A stretch of 64,000 nucleotides of DNA from positions 280,548,425 to 280,612,424 of the forward strand of contig JBAIZL010000001.1 in the NCBI GenBank assembly GCA_036971475.1. Direction: 5' to 3'. Each line of letters starts with the position of its first letter. Positions within the stretch are counted from its first letter, which is position 1. Below the pieces are notes generated by a model, which did no database searches, was not told the origin of the DNA, and saw nothing but the letters and a program-made list of their open reading frames with translations. The stretch comes from Prosapia bicincta. Taxonomy: Eukaryota > Arthropoda > Insecta > Hemiptera > Cercopidae. Made by a program: the position numbers and the translations under genes. This document shows, one piece after another, positions 49,600 to 61,030 of this stretch.

Positions 49600-50880
49600 A
49601 AGTATGCGCGCGCACACACACAAAGTAAAATTAATTTATTAGGTTTCATATGAATATAACACTGAGTAGAAGAGACGTAAACTAAAGATAAGCTTGTCAC
49701 GCTATACCAAATTTATCCCCCCCCCTACTATGCCAATAATTTAACCCTTCAGTACAAGGTTTTTATTGTGGTCACTTTTGTTTACTCCTGCTTTTCTTCT
49801 TTTCCATGATCTCATTCGGGATGCAACATATAAACACCTTATTTAGCCTAGTTAGACTTTAAGATGAATGCCTATTGCTATCTTTCTGCGTGATGATTAT
49901 TCCAAATGTCTCAGTCAGGGATGTTAAACTACTATTCAAGTCATTCTTTGAGTAATCTGTAACACCTATAGTAACTGAACACCTGTAAAACCTAAACGGA
50001 TTCATATCATTTACAGGTGTCAAATAACTGGTCTTCCTAAAAACCATAAAATGTAGAATCCTAATAAGCTTAAATTTTGTATTGGATTTTCTTAAATTGG
50101 AGGAAAAAGAGCTTCAGTTATTTCCAAAATAGCTTTATTAAAATTAAATTCTACTGTTTTGTTAAATTTTGGTTGGTTACTTTCTGTGAGATACATATTT
50201 AGTGTTTTTAATATTTTAACAATAAGTAATATAACAAAGGTTCTTTCAATTTTTGAAATAATTCCAAGGAAATATTTCTCACCGATCGACAGTTAAAAGG
50301 GTTGCCTCTAATATAAACAGCGGGCTGTTTTCATTTACTGGGCGTTGAAAACAAATGGGTCGCCTAAGTCAATATTTTTTCGTTTAGCTTGCCAAGAGCG
50401 TTTCGAATGATTGCTCTAGAAATATCTCCAGTTTGTAACTTTAGATCTGACTCCTCAAGAACTTTACCTTAGGGAGGGAAAATATTCAATAAAACATTCT
50501 GAGTGGCCCTTAAGTTTGCTTCTCTGCAATACTTGACCGAAATACTATTAAACTTTGCTTTTCCTTTATTCATATGTTACTCAAATATATATTCTCAAAC
50601 AACAAAAAGGTAATTTTAAATTTATAAAATTAGAAATTTGCCTTCAGCAACAAACCCTTCAGAGTTTAATGAAATTCAGAAAACACACATTACCAAGTGT
50701 GTATTTTCTGTTATTACTATTTCATTTACCAAGAGCGCACTGAGCATACGTTCAAAATTGTCTAAGCTTTTTGTGAATTCGTGGATTCACATGTTAGACT
50801 ATATATTAACTCAACACTTGGAACAATCTGTATTTTGTGTTTATTTTAGTTTGAGAGGTATTAGTTCATTGCACTGTTCA
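49600..50880. other. Non-coding spacer
   Basis: No gene recognised; short frames at 50555-50889 have no known motif. Confidence 0.4.
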
Positions 50881-50904
50881 TTGCACTAGTCATGGTGAGT
50901 GCCA

Positions 50905-51286
50905 TTGCCTCGAGAGGTTGGACGTCTACCTGTTGGTCCGCGGGAGCTATTTTATTTCACTCCTACCACCCAATGGTAAACCATTGAAGGCATTCCCCTA
51001 TCCGCCACCTGGGGACGCGCTCTCTAGGGGTTATAGGCTCCCCACAATTGCCAGACTGAGGATAATGCACCTCAAACACATGAAAATCTTGCCTGATGGA
51101 TCAAGAACATACCCTGAATGTAGGCACCGCCCAGGGATACAGCTTGATCCCGATCATCTCTTCAACTGCCCGTCCATCATTGCAGCACTATTTAAAATTG
51201 ACTTAAACTGTTCTAGGGAGACCCTTTATACGGACAAAGCTGCAGATGTGGCCAGTGCAGTGCTTCACGCCTTTGGACCCGTGTAA
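50905..51286 (+). pseudogene. C-terminal fragment of a non-LTR retrotransposon protein
   Basis: The open frame 50918-51286 contains LPTIARLRIMHLKHMKILPD, then C-R-H-R...LDPDHLFNCPSI and ends VLHAFGPV, followed by a stop. The R-L-R...H then C..H..H-L-F-x-C-P pattern is the zinc-knuckle tail that closes many RNase H-bearing non-LTR polyproteins. The first cysteine pair is incomplete (PECRHRPG). No upstream reverse transcriptase is present, so this is a 5'-truncated insertion. It does not closely match the tail of the 1040-6239 element. Confidence 0.68.
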
Positions 51287-51299
51287 CTGTGCTCTCTCT

Positions 51300-52270
51300 A
51301 CCTTTCTCTGAACACTTTTTTTCTTTTTTTATTATTTTTATTGCACTTGTCACACGACAACAAAAACAGGTGTTAGTTTTTTGTTTAGCTTCTTAGGTAC
51401 GCGGATTAACATGTTTCACTGATTGATTCTTCCTAACATAATCATCTGTCTTGTTCTTTTTTATCGCCATCTTTTTCTTCTTAAAACTTTTGACAAACAC
51501 ATTGGCGAATATTCAAAAGGAAAAGAAGAAGATGAATAAACTTAAAAGCGAATTTTTTATTCAGATTTTACGTGTAGGTAAGTCCTACAATTATATTACA
51601 TGTAAACTTACAATGTTCAGATATTGGCAATAATATAACGTTAGGTAGGCCTATATCTTAATTTTGCTAATTTAACTTTTTGCTCACACACATTTTACAT
51701 TAACCAAATTATATCAGCTTATAGAACGGATTACTATTAAAAAATGTAAAAAAATCCGTTTATAAACAAGAAAATTTAAAGAGTTTAATTAATTTAGCGT
51801 GCGCACACTCGCTAGTGTATGCTAAAACAATACATTTGCCGCGCGGCTCGGTACCAGTGACGTCACGAGCTCCAGCGAGCATGCGCGTGAGACCTACCGT
51901 CTTACTTTAATACCGTGCTAACTCAGAAAACCCATTGCAGTTTTTAATATTGCTAAAAATAATGGCCAGTGGATGTCTAGATAATTGAAGTAATCATATT
52001 TTATTATAAATCTTTAATGTTATTATTAATATTGAGTAGCGGTTGATCAGTGAACCTATTGGAACGTTGCAGTTACTAAGAACAAGGCTGCGTAAAGGTT
52101 TCTCTCTCATAGATACACAATTATTTAAATAATGGTATTTTTTGTGTTAATGGTAATAACATCCATTTATAATTTCAAGTGTAATTCCACACGTACAGAG
52201 AGTTGCATAAGTTAAAGAGTGAAGGAACTATAAAGGCACAAGTAAAAGTTGGCAATGGTCCAAAATATAG
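51300..52270. other. Spacer with a short CpG-rich patch
   Basis: 51795-51900 is GC- and CpG-rich compared with its surroundings and has GTGACGTCACGAG near 51857, a CRE-like palindrome. It could be a promoter-like patch or part of a repeat. No gene attached. Confidence 0.35.
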
Positions 52271-52276
52271 CAGAGT

Positions 52277-52282
52277 TTTATT
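52277..52282 (-). terminator. Candidate polyadenylation signal of the globin gene
   Basis: AATAAA on the minus strand about 220 nt after the globin stop codon. Confidence 0.45.
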
Positions 52283-52501
52283 GACAACTTGAAACATTCA
52301 TTACTTGCCTTAATAATAACATTTATAACAATATAGAATTCCACCGATGGTACACACAGAAAAACAAAAATATCTCGCTTGTATTCTATCAGCGTCTGTA
52401 CATCCATGGTTAATATCTTTCTAATTAATTATAATTTAATTAATTGGATAGGAGAATCACTAATTAGTCTTTAACTGGTAACCCCCCGTGGGAGGCTATC
52501 T

Positions 52502-52633
52502 TCATGAGCTATAGCCTTTCTCCAAGGTCTCGATAATTAACTTTATTGTAATTTTGTAGATGTTTTCCACGTTTTCTGTGTAACGGTCTCCGAGGGTCAT
52601 GGAAACAGCCTCCAAAAAAGGTTTTTCGATTTT
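52502..52633 (-). CDS. Globin gene, last coding exon
   Basis: The minus strand has the acceptor TTTAATTTCAG at 52644-52634, then 43 codons starting KIEKPFLEAVSMTLGDRYTE and ending ETLEKGYSS with TGA at 52504-52502. This is the G-H helix region of an insect globin (P-F-L-E-A-V ... L-G-D-R-Y ... I-Y-K-I-T-I-K). It joins the upstream exon in phase 0 (…FKPDYFW + KIEKPF…) with a 1.42-kb intron. An AATAAA follows at 52282-52277. Globins bind haem and oxygen; the neuroglobin-like or globin X-like class is inferred from resemblance only. Confidence 0.88.
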   Translation of the reverse strand, partial: KIEKPFLEAVSMTLGDRYTENVENIYKITIKLIIETLEKGYSS

Positions 52634-52785
52634 CTGAAATTAAAAAAAAATCTTAGTAAAAACATTAAACTTTTACTGATGTTAGGATACAACGTATTAA
52701 TTCATTTAAAACACTAAGAATATTTCAATATTTTGTAACCACAATACAAGCTCTGCAAGAGTTTTTATTCTATTATGAAGATTGC

Positions 52786-52818
52786 TTTCACGGCCTTTCA
52801 AGTTACCGCTTCATCAGT
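52786..52818 (-). mobile_element. Single PLE-like core motif inside the globin intron
   Basis: The minus strand reads ACTGATGAAGCGGTAACTTG, AAAGG, CCGTGAAAGC: a CTGATGA box, a CGG/CCG stem and GAAA. No flanking PLE sequence is recognisable, so it may be an old remnant or chance. Confidence 0.35.
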
Positions 52819-52849
52819 ACTTTAATGTTTTGTTTGTTAAAAAAAAAAA

Positions 52850-54050
52850 AATTTTACCTTCAACAAACTAAGGTTTATTTTACCAATGTTGCTATAATAT
52901 TTATCAGTATAAATCTCTCTGCTTTAAAATTATAACAATTGTTATATATTAAGAGTTAATTAACAAAGCAACTAACAATTAACGAGATGATGCTAATAGC
53001 TGTATTATATATTTAACAAGTGACCATATTGTCCAATTTTTTTGCTTACTGTTACAATACATTTTGATCTCTTTTGCCTGAAGTTTAAGTTTAACACTTT
53101 ACAGTTATTTATAGCTTACAAGGCTAAATTATTCTTTATATCTGGTTAAGCAAGGGGTTTTCCCAAGTTGGCAAAATTTATCCAACCCAATAAGTTAATA
53201 GATAAAGTTTTGATTTACGTAGAATATTTCTTACGCTCATAGTCTGTTGTAAAGTGTAAAAGGGCCCACGTACAATTAGGGGTGGTTGGCTTGATTAATG
53301 ATTGAACACATCGAATAAAAACCTGTTATTCAATTATGGTGAATGTTATATTCTCATAACAGTGTAAGTCATTACTTTAATATGTTATTTCTATCTACTA
53401 ACCATACATACTACAACATAACATTATTATACACCACATTAACATTAACATAATTACAAATTTTTAAAATTCGGTGATCATTATATTTAACTTCAAAGAA
53501 ATAAAATCTACTTATTATGAATTAACTGTATAATAGCTATATAGTTAAATTACAATTGTAAACAATTAATAAAATATGTCATTTATATAATAGTAAATGC
53601 TAAAATTACGAAAGTATCAGGGCTCTCTATTGGCAGAATATTGCAATATTTGCCGACATAAAGACCATCTTTTTGTTGTTTAGGTGTATATTGGTGAAAG
53701 GAATATTTATGAAAGTTGAAACAATTAAGGAAATAAACTTTAAAATATACTGTATTGTTATATAAACTATTATTTAGGTAATTCTGTTTTGGGAGAAAAG
53801 GAAAAAGTATGATTGTCAAAAATCATAATTCTAAAATTCCTAGACCACAAAAAATCTCATAATGAAAAAATGAACATTTGGTACTTAGTTACGTGGCAAA
53901 TTTTAATTGAGAAGTAAATATGATATAAGTGTCTGTTCTGGTGGTTTAAAGACAAAATGAAAAACCTCCTTCAATATTTCATCTCAGCTTACATTACGTA
54001 CCTCCTTCTAAAAGTAAAAACTTTTACAAATAACAGATCTCGCTCTTTAT
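52850..54050 (-). other. Intron of the globin gene
   Basis: AT-rich intronic sequence between the two globin exons (full intron 52634-54056, GTAAAT donor to TTTCAG acceptor). Confidence 0.75.
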
Positions 54051-54056
54051 ATTTAC

Positions 54057-54288
54057 CCAAAAATAATCTGGCTTGAACCCTGGAATCTTCTTATGCGAAT
54101 TTCCAACTTGAGTGAGGTATTCGAAGAAGGTGTCCAGGTCATCGAGTTCTTTGATACCTTGGTCCAGAGTGGTCATGACTTTGGTCGCGTGCTCCTGGAG
54201 CTCCATACTGCTCGCCTGGGCGTCCCTAGTTTTTAGCTCGCGGAACTTCGTGAACAGGTTTAGAAGCTCCTCGTGTTCTTCGAAGAGT
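54057..54288 (-). CDS. Globin gene, internal exon carrying both haem histidines
   Basis: Minus-strand acceptor TTTCTTTGCAG ends at 54289, one base completes a split codon, then 77 codons run from LFEEHEELLNLFTKFRELKT to HKKIPGFKPDYFW and the donor GTAAAT at 54056-54051. Phe in LFTKF fits CD1. His33 of the exon (QEHATKVM) fits distal His E7 and His65 (VGNSHKKI) fits proximal His F8, 32 residues apart as in globins. The open frame beyond the donor and before the acceptor is intronic. Earlier exons (helices A-B) were not found between 54.3 and 64 kb and may lie outside the window. Coding quality is good, so the gene is probably live. Confidence 0.9.
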
Positions 54289-54643
54289 CTGCAAAGAAAA
54301 AACGTCAAACGTTACAAATGTTTACTATAGATAACTGGCCAACAGCTGTTTTGTTGCCGGGGTATTTAAGAACTGATTTTATACGAATTTGATGCCCTGA
54401 ATTCAAATATGGCATTAGTTTTTGCCCAGGAGCTTAAATTTTTTAAGATATAACATTTTAGTGAAATATACGCTACACTATTTTAAGTTAAATCAGTGGA
54501 TCAAATTAAACACTCAACACGAAATTTTTATTACTATATTATAATTCTATTTTTATTTTATTACATTATACAAATATTATTATATACAAAAAAAAACATC
54601 ATTGTCTACATAAAACAATCAAACCAGGTATAGTCAATGAACA

Positions 54644-55330
54644 CTACGGAAGCTTTTTTTGTGACTTTCTTGAATGTAAAGTAGAACAGTCCCTTTTTAA
54701 ACTCCAGCAGTAATCTGCCATCATGTGCGTATCCCATCTTCCTTTGTAGCGATCCTCCATAGTTTTAATATCCTGGTGAAATGTTTCACCTTGTTCCTCA
54801 CTGGTGTCTCCTAAATTTTCAGGAAAACTATCTAAGTGGCTGTGTAAATAGTGCACCTTAATGCTCATGTTACAGCCAAGTGATTTGAAACTGTTTAGCA
54901 TCTCATTTACTATTTCAACATAGTTTTCAGCTTTGTGCTTGCTCAGAAAATTTTTGACAACTGCAACAAATGAAATCCATGCTTTTCGCTCAGTCTCGAT
55001 CATTGAATTTACAAAGTCAGGATCCTTAATGAGTTGTCTAATTTGTGGGCCATTAAATATTCCTGCTTTAATTTTTTCCGTACTCAACTGAGGCATTTTC
55101 ATTTCTACATATGAAAAGCATGATCCGTTCTTATCAAGATCCTTTACAAACTGCTTCATAACTTTCAGAATTTCAGACTTTTTCTTTTCCCGGTAGTCCA
55201 CTGTCGTATCTGTACAAGTTTTACAAACCTAATGAGGTGCCCACGTTTTATCCTGATCACCAAGCCTAACACCAAAGTATCCAAGATAAGCTTGTATGTA
55301 AGCAATATATGTATATGAGCTTTAGAACTG
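54644..55330 (-). pseudogene. Degenerate copy of a repetitive arthropod protein family of unknown function
   Basis: A 185-codon frame (55201-54644) contains GIFNGPQIRQLIKDPDF, AWISFVAVVKNFLSKHKA, GCNMSIKVHYLHSHLDSF, PENLGDTSEEQGETFHQDIK and DRYKGRWDTHMMADYCWSLK. From memory this order is shared by a high-copy family of uncharacterised arthropod proteins. Upstream, AYLGYFGVRLGDQDKTWAPH (about 55325-55235) is the family's N-terminal region, followed by a TAG and then IRQWTTGKRKSLKF in another frame, so a stop, a frameshift and a deletion separate the parts. It lies just upstream of the globin internal exon on the same strand. It is more likely a mobile or repetitive gene relic than a host gene. 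Confidence 0.68.
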
Positions 55331-55379
55331 CACAAAATACAGATAAAACTGCACATTAAAAAAACGATTATCTAAAACA

Positions 55380-58094
55380 TTAGAGCTGGTAGAGAAAAAC
55401 TGATTTCGTATTTGGATTCAGCGCCCCAAATATTAATAAAATCAGTTCTAAGATCCTAGGCACCAAAACAAATTTATTTTTGTAGGCCTGTGTAATGTAT
55501 GCGTTTACATTTACTTTTGCATAATAACTTTTACGTGTTTATAGCATGTTTTTGAAATTATAGTTTCCTATATCAGCGTGACTATGAATGTGTTGCACGT
55601 AGAAAAATCTTCGTCAAGCTCTTCAAATCTTAGCTTAAGTTAAGTGCCAATATACGATTTCATACAACAGCTGATTTTATGTTATAGGTTATGTTGTAGA
55701 ACAGCTGTTTTAACAAGTACGATAAATTACTTAATTATTGTACATTATTAAGTTAAAATGTCATTATTCAATATTAGTATTAATTATTAAATACATTAAC
55801 TAATTATTATTTCGATTAATCTCACTAAGATTTAAAAATTTTATTGAGCACTGTGGACTAATTTTAACTAAATAAATTAAACCCCAATAATCGCAATATA
55901 AAAATCTTCTATTTCACTAAAAATACTTTATTTACATGATTAGTATATAATCGAAATGTACATAAAGTAATTTTAGTAAAATATAAGATTTTGATATTGT
56001 GGTTGATGGTTATTTATTTAGTTAGTTCGACTTACTAAAGCTAATTCGATATAATGATAAAGAGTAGTATATTTTATTAACCATTTTTGTAAAGGAAACC
56101 TTATTAAACTCATTTTGTACTTTTCAAGAACCGATTTCAATTAAATTTGTAAATAAAATGTATATTCAGTAAATGTTCCAACATCTTATAAAAGTTTTAT
56201 AACAACCAGATCCTTTTATTATTAACTATTTAACTAAAATCTTTATTAAGTAAATACTTCAAAAATATTCACCTATGTACCCCAGTTCCACTGATAATTT
56301 TTTTTAGTGAGACCTGATTATGTACGTTTAGCATGGGAATGTAATAAAACATTTTTTTCAATTTTACTCAGTCATTATCGACATAAGAAAGAGTCATTTC
56401 TGTCGGTCAGTCCCACGACTGTCTTTTTTACTATTTATGTTAACCTGATTGACTGGTTACAATACTTCAATTGGTCGAATATAATTAGATTAAAAAACAT
56501 TTATCCAAGAATTTACCTCTTAAAGGGCGTTTTACATCCTTGTATATTTTAAATGGCACCCTACAATATGATTGTATTTCGTAATTAATAGCATTAATTT
56601 ATGTACTAATACTTTCGTACTATATACACAATACTAATTAATATTTTATAGTAGTTTTAATTAGTATAGTAGTATATACTATATTCGTTCTAATTAGTAC
56701 ATTTATTAGTAATTATAATTATTATACTAACTGTAATAACTATATATTTGAATTATTATTTATTAAGTTGTATATAATAATAAGTATTAAATTTTAACTA
56801 GTTTAACAATGGCAGTTATTATTTTATTTGAATCAAAACTATTAATTTATAACTTACTTTCATTTATCATTTCAAATAAATGATTTTATTATCAAACCAA
56901 TAATGAATAATTTTTTGGTTTACCAGACGTTGTATTGACTGAAATATTAGGATACAATCTTAGGTAATAATTAGGTAATGACTTTTACCAGAGTTGATTA
57001 AATGTTTAAATTATAAGGCATGAATATATTTGTATAACAATAATTGATTTATCAATTTCTAATTTAAATATTTACTCCTACTTAAAAAAATAATATGTAA
57101 TATTATGGTATATATTATTATTATTATTATGGTATATTAAAATAATAGTACAATATTTTAATGCATGAAAAATAGTAATAAAATATTATATTTAATTATA
57201 TTACGTAATTTATCTTGAGAGAATGCTATAAAACATGTTAATGAAACCCCATACAAGATAAAATAAATTTAGCTACACATTATAATAACCACGGCCAGAC
57301 TTTCGCCGCTGTATATTACATGAAAATCATTAAAATAAACAAACAAACAGATGAAAACTAACATACACGAAAGCTTTCAAATTTCTTAACATAATTAAAA
57401 AAGTATATTAATTGAACAACTGCTACAAGTAAAGAATATATACTGGTACTTAAAAATTCTATAGCGGTTTGTGAGTTTAGCAGCGCCATAGGTATATTGT
57501 AATCATGCCAATGCTAAGACCTAGCTACTTAGTTCACTATTCTGTATTCCACGTCCCTAGGTTTTGTATCAGAGGTAAGTTTTAATAAACATAAACTACA
57601 TAAAAATAATCACAATTTAGTTGCTCTTAGAATGCTACTCTGCCATAATTACGTATACATCCCATAATGATTCCCACTTCCAGAGGTAAAAAAAGATCTC
57701 TAGCTGTTCCTTCCATAGCACTAACATTATTCCTAGAATTGTATATAATCCCTCTTCGTTCAAGGGTTTACTTAAGACCTTCTCCCACTTGAAGGGGTAA
57801 TCCCGTCCTATTTCACAATAAGAGGCTACCCGTATTTCAGTTCTATGTTAGGGAAGCCGGTAGACACCATTTTCATCCCAGTTAAGGGCATACCTACTTA
57901 GGTAAGTAATTTTTATTTCATATTTTCCTCTTTTTTCAGTATCAAGAGATGATTATGTCCTTTTTTATTTTCTCTTAACTCCGCTCACACTTTCTTAGCA
58001 TTAATGCTACAAGGGTGAGCAACGATTATACCTAACCAACGTTTTTATGATTTCTTTAATGGATAGATTTATTTCAGATATAGGTAAAAGTTTT
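55380..58094. other. Non-coding AT-rich spacer
   Basis: No exon, including the missing first globin exon, was recognised on either strand. Confidence 0.4.
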
Positions 58095-58096
58095 TA

Positions 58097-58406
58097 AGCT
58101 GGCACTTGGGGGCTGTGAGCCTTGCCGAGGACGAAGGGTGGGTAGAGCTGCTCGCAGCTCATTTTCAAAAACATTACCCTGGGACTTCCGATGACTTATA
58201 GGGTTGGTTCGTTATTTTCTTACTTGATAATACATTTTAATGTATAGTAAAAGTAACAAATGAAAATAGGGCGTTCACGGAAGCGTGCTAATAGGATTGT
58301 CTGAAGGTTAGGCTGCGATTTATGGCCTAGACGATGGGTGACAGCACTGCCTGATGTTTTTAAGACGTTTAATACACAATTCCTACCTAAGAGCCCAGTG
58401 CCAGCT
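58097..58406. mobile_element. Candidate 310-bp MITE flanked by TA
   Basis: The ends AGCTGGCACTTGGG and, inverted, AGCTGGCACTGGG are flanked by TA at 58095-58096 and 58407-58408. The last ~75 bp recurs at 59487-59553, again followed by TA. No coding capacity. Tc1/mariner-type by target, but no autonomous partner seen. Confidence 0.6.
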
Positions 58407-58419
58407 TATAAAATTTGAC

Positions 58420-59480
58420 TTATACATACGAGCAAAGACTTCTTCGTTTTATCACAGTAAATTGGTTTATATACGAATAAAATATATTGGATTTTAATTA
58501 CTGCATGTCTACAGTTTATCGTTTTTTTAAAAAAAATATTGTAAGACAATTTAAATGGGTTTGGGGATTATTGCGGAGTCTTTTAATTAAACTATTATTC
58601 TAAAGAGTTTTAGGTGTGAAGGCGTCCCTCACTGATAAAACAAATGTACCGCTAGAACGCTATCACAGAATGAAGGACAGTGATGCAATTGCTGTAGATA
58701 ATCTCTTGTCGTAATAAAAATGTTTAAAGATATAGGTTCGATTCAGTTCAACTGCCATATTCGATTTATAACTAATTTGTTAATGATCTTACAGGTGCAA
58801 TATAGACTGTAAAATGAAGCTTTCTATGAATGGATCCAACTTGACAAATATATTTAAGCATACTAATGTTTATTTAATTTACAGAATGTGATTAGAATAC
58901 TGCGTTTCATTTCAATTTCTTCTCTTATTCTGATTGCTACTCATATCTACATAACGATCGCTTAGCAGTATTCTCTCTTTGTACGTGACCAGCTTTGTCA
59001 AAGTGATTTCCTGTTCGCAGTTTTACCATACAACACGGGTATAAAAGCTTAATAAAACCAGACAAGGTCTAATAGAGGAATTAAACATATTTTTATACAT
59101 AATTTCCTCATTATTTTTATTATCTATTATACTATACTATTCTTAGAAAAACAGTATTATAACTTCCTTACACGGTATAAACTTTAAGATCTTTTGAAAC
59201 ATTTGGTAAGGCTGTAATAATGGCTGACTGCATAATAAAACTTTATACTTCTTTCATTGTATTTTAAAGTAATGCAAATTAAACAATTTATTACATGCAG
59301 TGACATATGAATGAAAGCAACTTCTCAAAATGTTCCTTGTATTTGAGCCCAAAAGGATCTTCAAGTTAATACCAATGGGCATTCAGGATTGGTAGTTTAA
59401 GGTTTCATAAAATTCCGAAAATATGTGGCAAGACAAGAAAATGTAGCGTTTGGGAAAAGATACCACGTCTAAAGGTTGGG
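58420..59480. other. Non-coding spacer
   Basis: Nothing recognised. Confidence 0.4.
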
Positions 59481-59486
59481 ACGTTT

Positions 59487-59553
59487 AGTAAACGGCCGTT
59501 CCTGATGTTTTATAGATGACTAATGCCCAATTTCTACCTACCAAGTGCCAGCT
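59487..59553. repeat. Second, partial copy of the 58097-58406 repeat
   Basis: CCTGATGTTTTATAGA...CTAATGCCCAATTTCTACCTA, then AGTGCCAGCT followed by TA, match the right end of the first copy. Confidence 0.65.
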
Positions 59554-59559
59554 TATTAA

Positions 59560-60715
59560 ATTTGACCTATACGCGAGGGTTTACACACTCTACACTCTCT
59601 AAGAGGGACTTATTTCTCCCTGCCTTAATTTTACCAAAATTCAAAATTCTTTTCCATTCTCCACAAGAGATTTAGTCACATTCTCTGATCAAACCTTGGT
59701 GTAAAAAAAATCTGTTTGATAGATTACTTTAAAATCTGTCAACATAGGAATAATCTGAGAGTCTCAATCCATTACAACTGAACTGCAATAAAAATACATT
59801 TATTATTAAAACTCTTTTCCTACACAAAAAAATACGTTTTTTTTAAACAAAAAAAAAGCGGTTGACTAGTGAGTCAGGTACAACTATCTGCACGTTATAT
59901 TGCATATTTACCACTTTGTTTAACCATTAATAGGCGTTATACATTTAAATTCAAACGCGTGTTTCATAAATACTGTTAACATTGCATAACTGGTTACTGT
60001 TCGCTATTTACAATGTCCCTGCTATCTGCGTGTTTGATTCCGCAATACGTTTGTCATGTAAATGCAACACGAACGTGCTTCGATCTTGAACAAATCATGT
60101 ATATCCAGACTGTAAGCTTCAGTAGGAAATAACAATAATTTAAATGTATCTCCATTGCGTGACCGTGGTTTGATTCATTGAATTAGCCTCAGCCATGTCA
60201 AGTGGGGTAGGTTATGATTTATTGCAAATGTTTAATTACTACATTGCAGTAACTCGTTAACATTTCCTACAAATGTCGTTAGCATGTCAATGTTATAGTT
60301 ATTACGCAGTTATGTTGGACAAAATTTTATTTTAGAGAGAAATCGAGGCATATGCGGTGGGAAATATGGTGAATAATATTGTGATTTTTCGACTGCCTAC
60401 TTTTTAACAATCTTTTTATAATTTTTTTTTTTTAATCTGGAGCATTTGTGGCATTAATTTATATATGAAGACTTTTGAAATATCTATTTTTTTATATGTA
60501 GTGTATATATGAATATATTTAATAAATAAACCATATGTAACTGCAAATGTAGGCTGGTAAAAGAGCATTGTTCTAAATTTATTATAAATCTTTAGGCTCG
60601 ATAGTCACTGTATTTAATAGATAAATTTAGTTTCAAAAGATAAAAGGATATTCAAAAGGAGAATTAGAAGAATAGACAGGCAGTTTATGAGGGATAAACC
60701 TATAAGCTCAAAGTA
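59560..60715. other. Non-coding AT-rich spacer
   Basis: Nothing recognised. Confidence 0.4.
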
Positions 60716-60716
60716 G

Positions 60717-61030
60717 ATTATTGGTCGGCGTAAGCGTCCCAAAACAACCCGCGTGTATGAGCGACAAAAAGAATAAGGTTACCGAAGATGGGAGAAGAGA
60801 AAGGGATGGAAATAGGAGTCGAGCAAGAAGGGGCAGTAAAGTTTTGACAGTCGAAGAGGAGCTTGGGAAGGCGGAGGAAGAAGCGTTTCTCTGAGCAGGA
60901 GAGGGCAGCAGTTCGAAAACCTGGAGAGGAGTCTAACCCTGGGAGGCAAAGATGAAAAAATAAAGGAAACGCATCCTTTGTCAGCAAGTGGGCCACGACA
61001 TCAACAGAGGGAAACTCGGAGGATCCCCAA
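60717..61030. other. GC-richer island of unknown origin with a short plus-strand frame
   Basis: The ~315 bp is purine-rich and much less AT-rich than its flanks. ATG at 60758 opens 45 codons of very charged residues (MSDKKNKVTEDGRRERDGNR, then RSRARR, VEEELGKAEEEAF) ending at TGA 60895. Composition resembles ORF1 starts of non-LTR elements, but no match is claimed. The minus-strand frame 60996-60718 over the same DNA is also open; neither is convincing. Confidence 0.3.

Noticed and set aside
58730..58752. GGTTCGATTCA, B-box-like
   Set aside because: Flanks do not fold as a tRNA and no A box is present.
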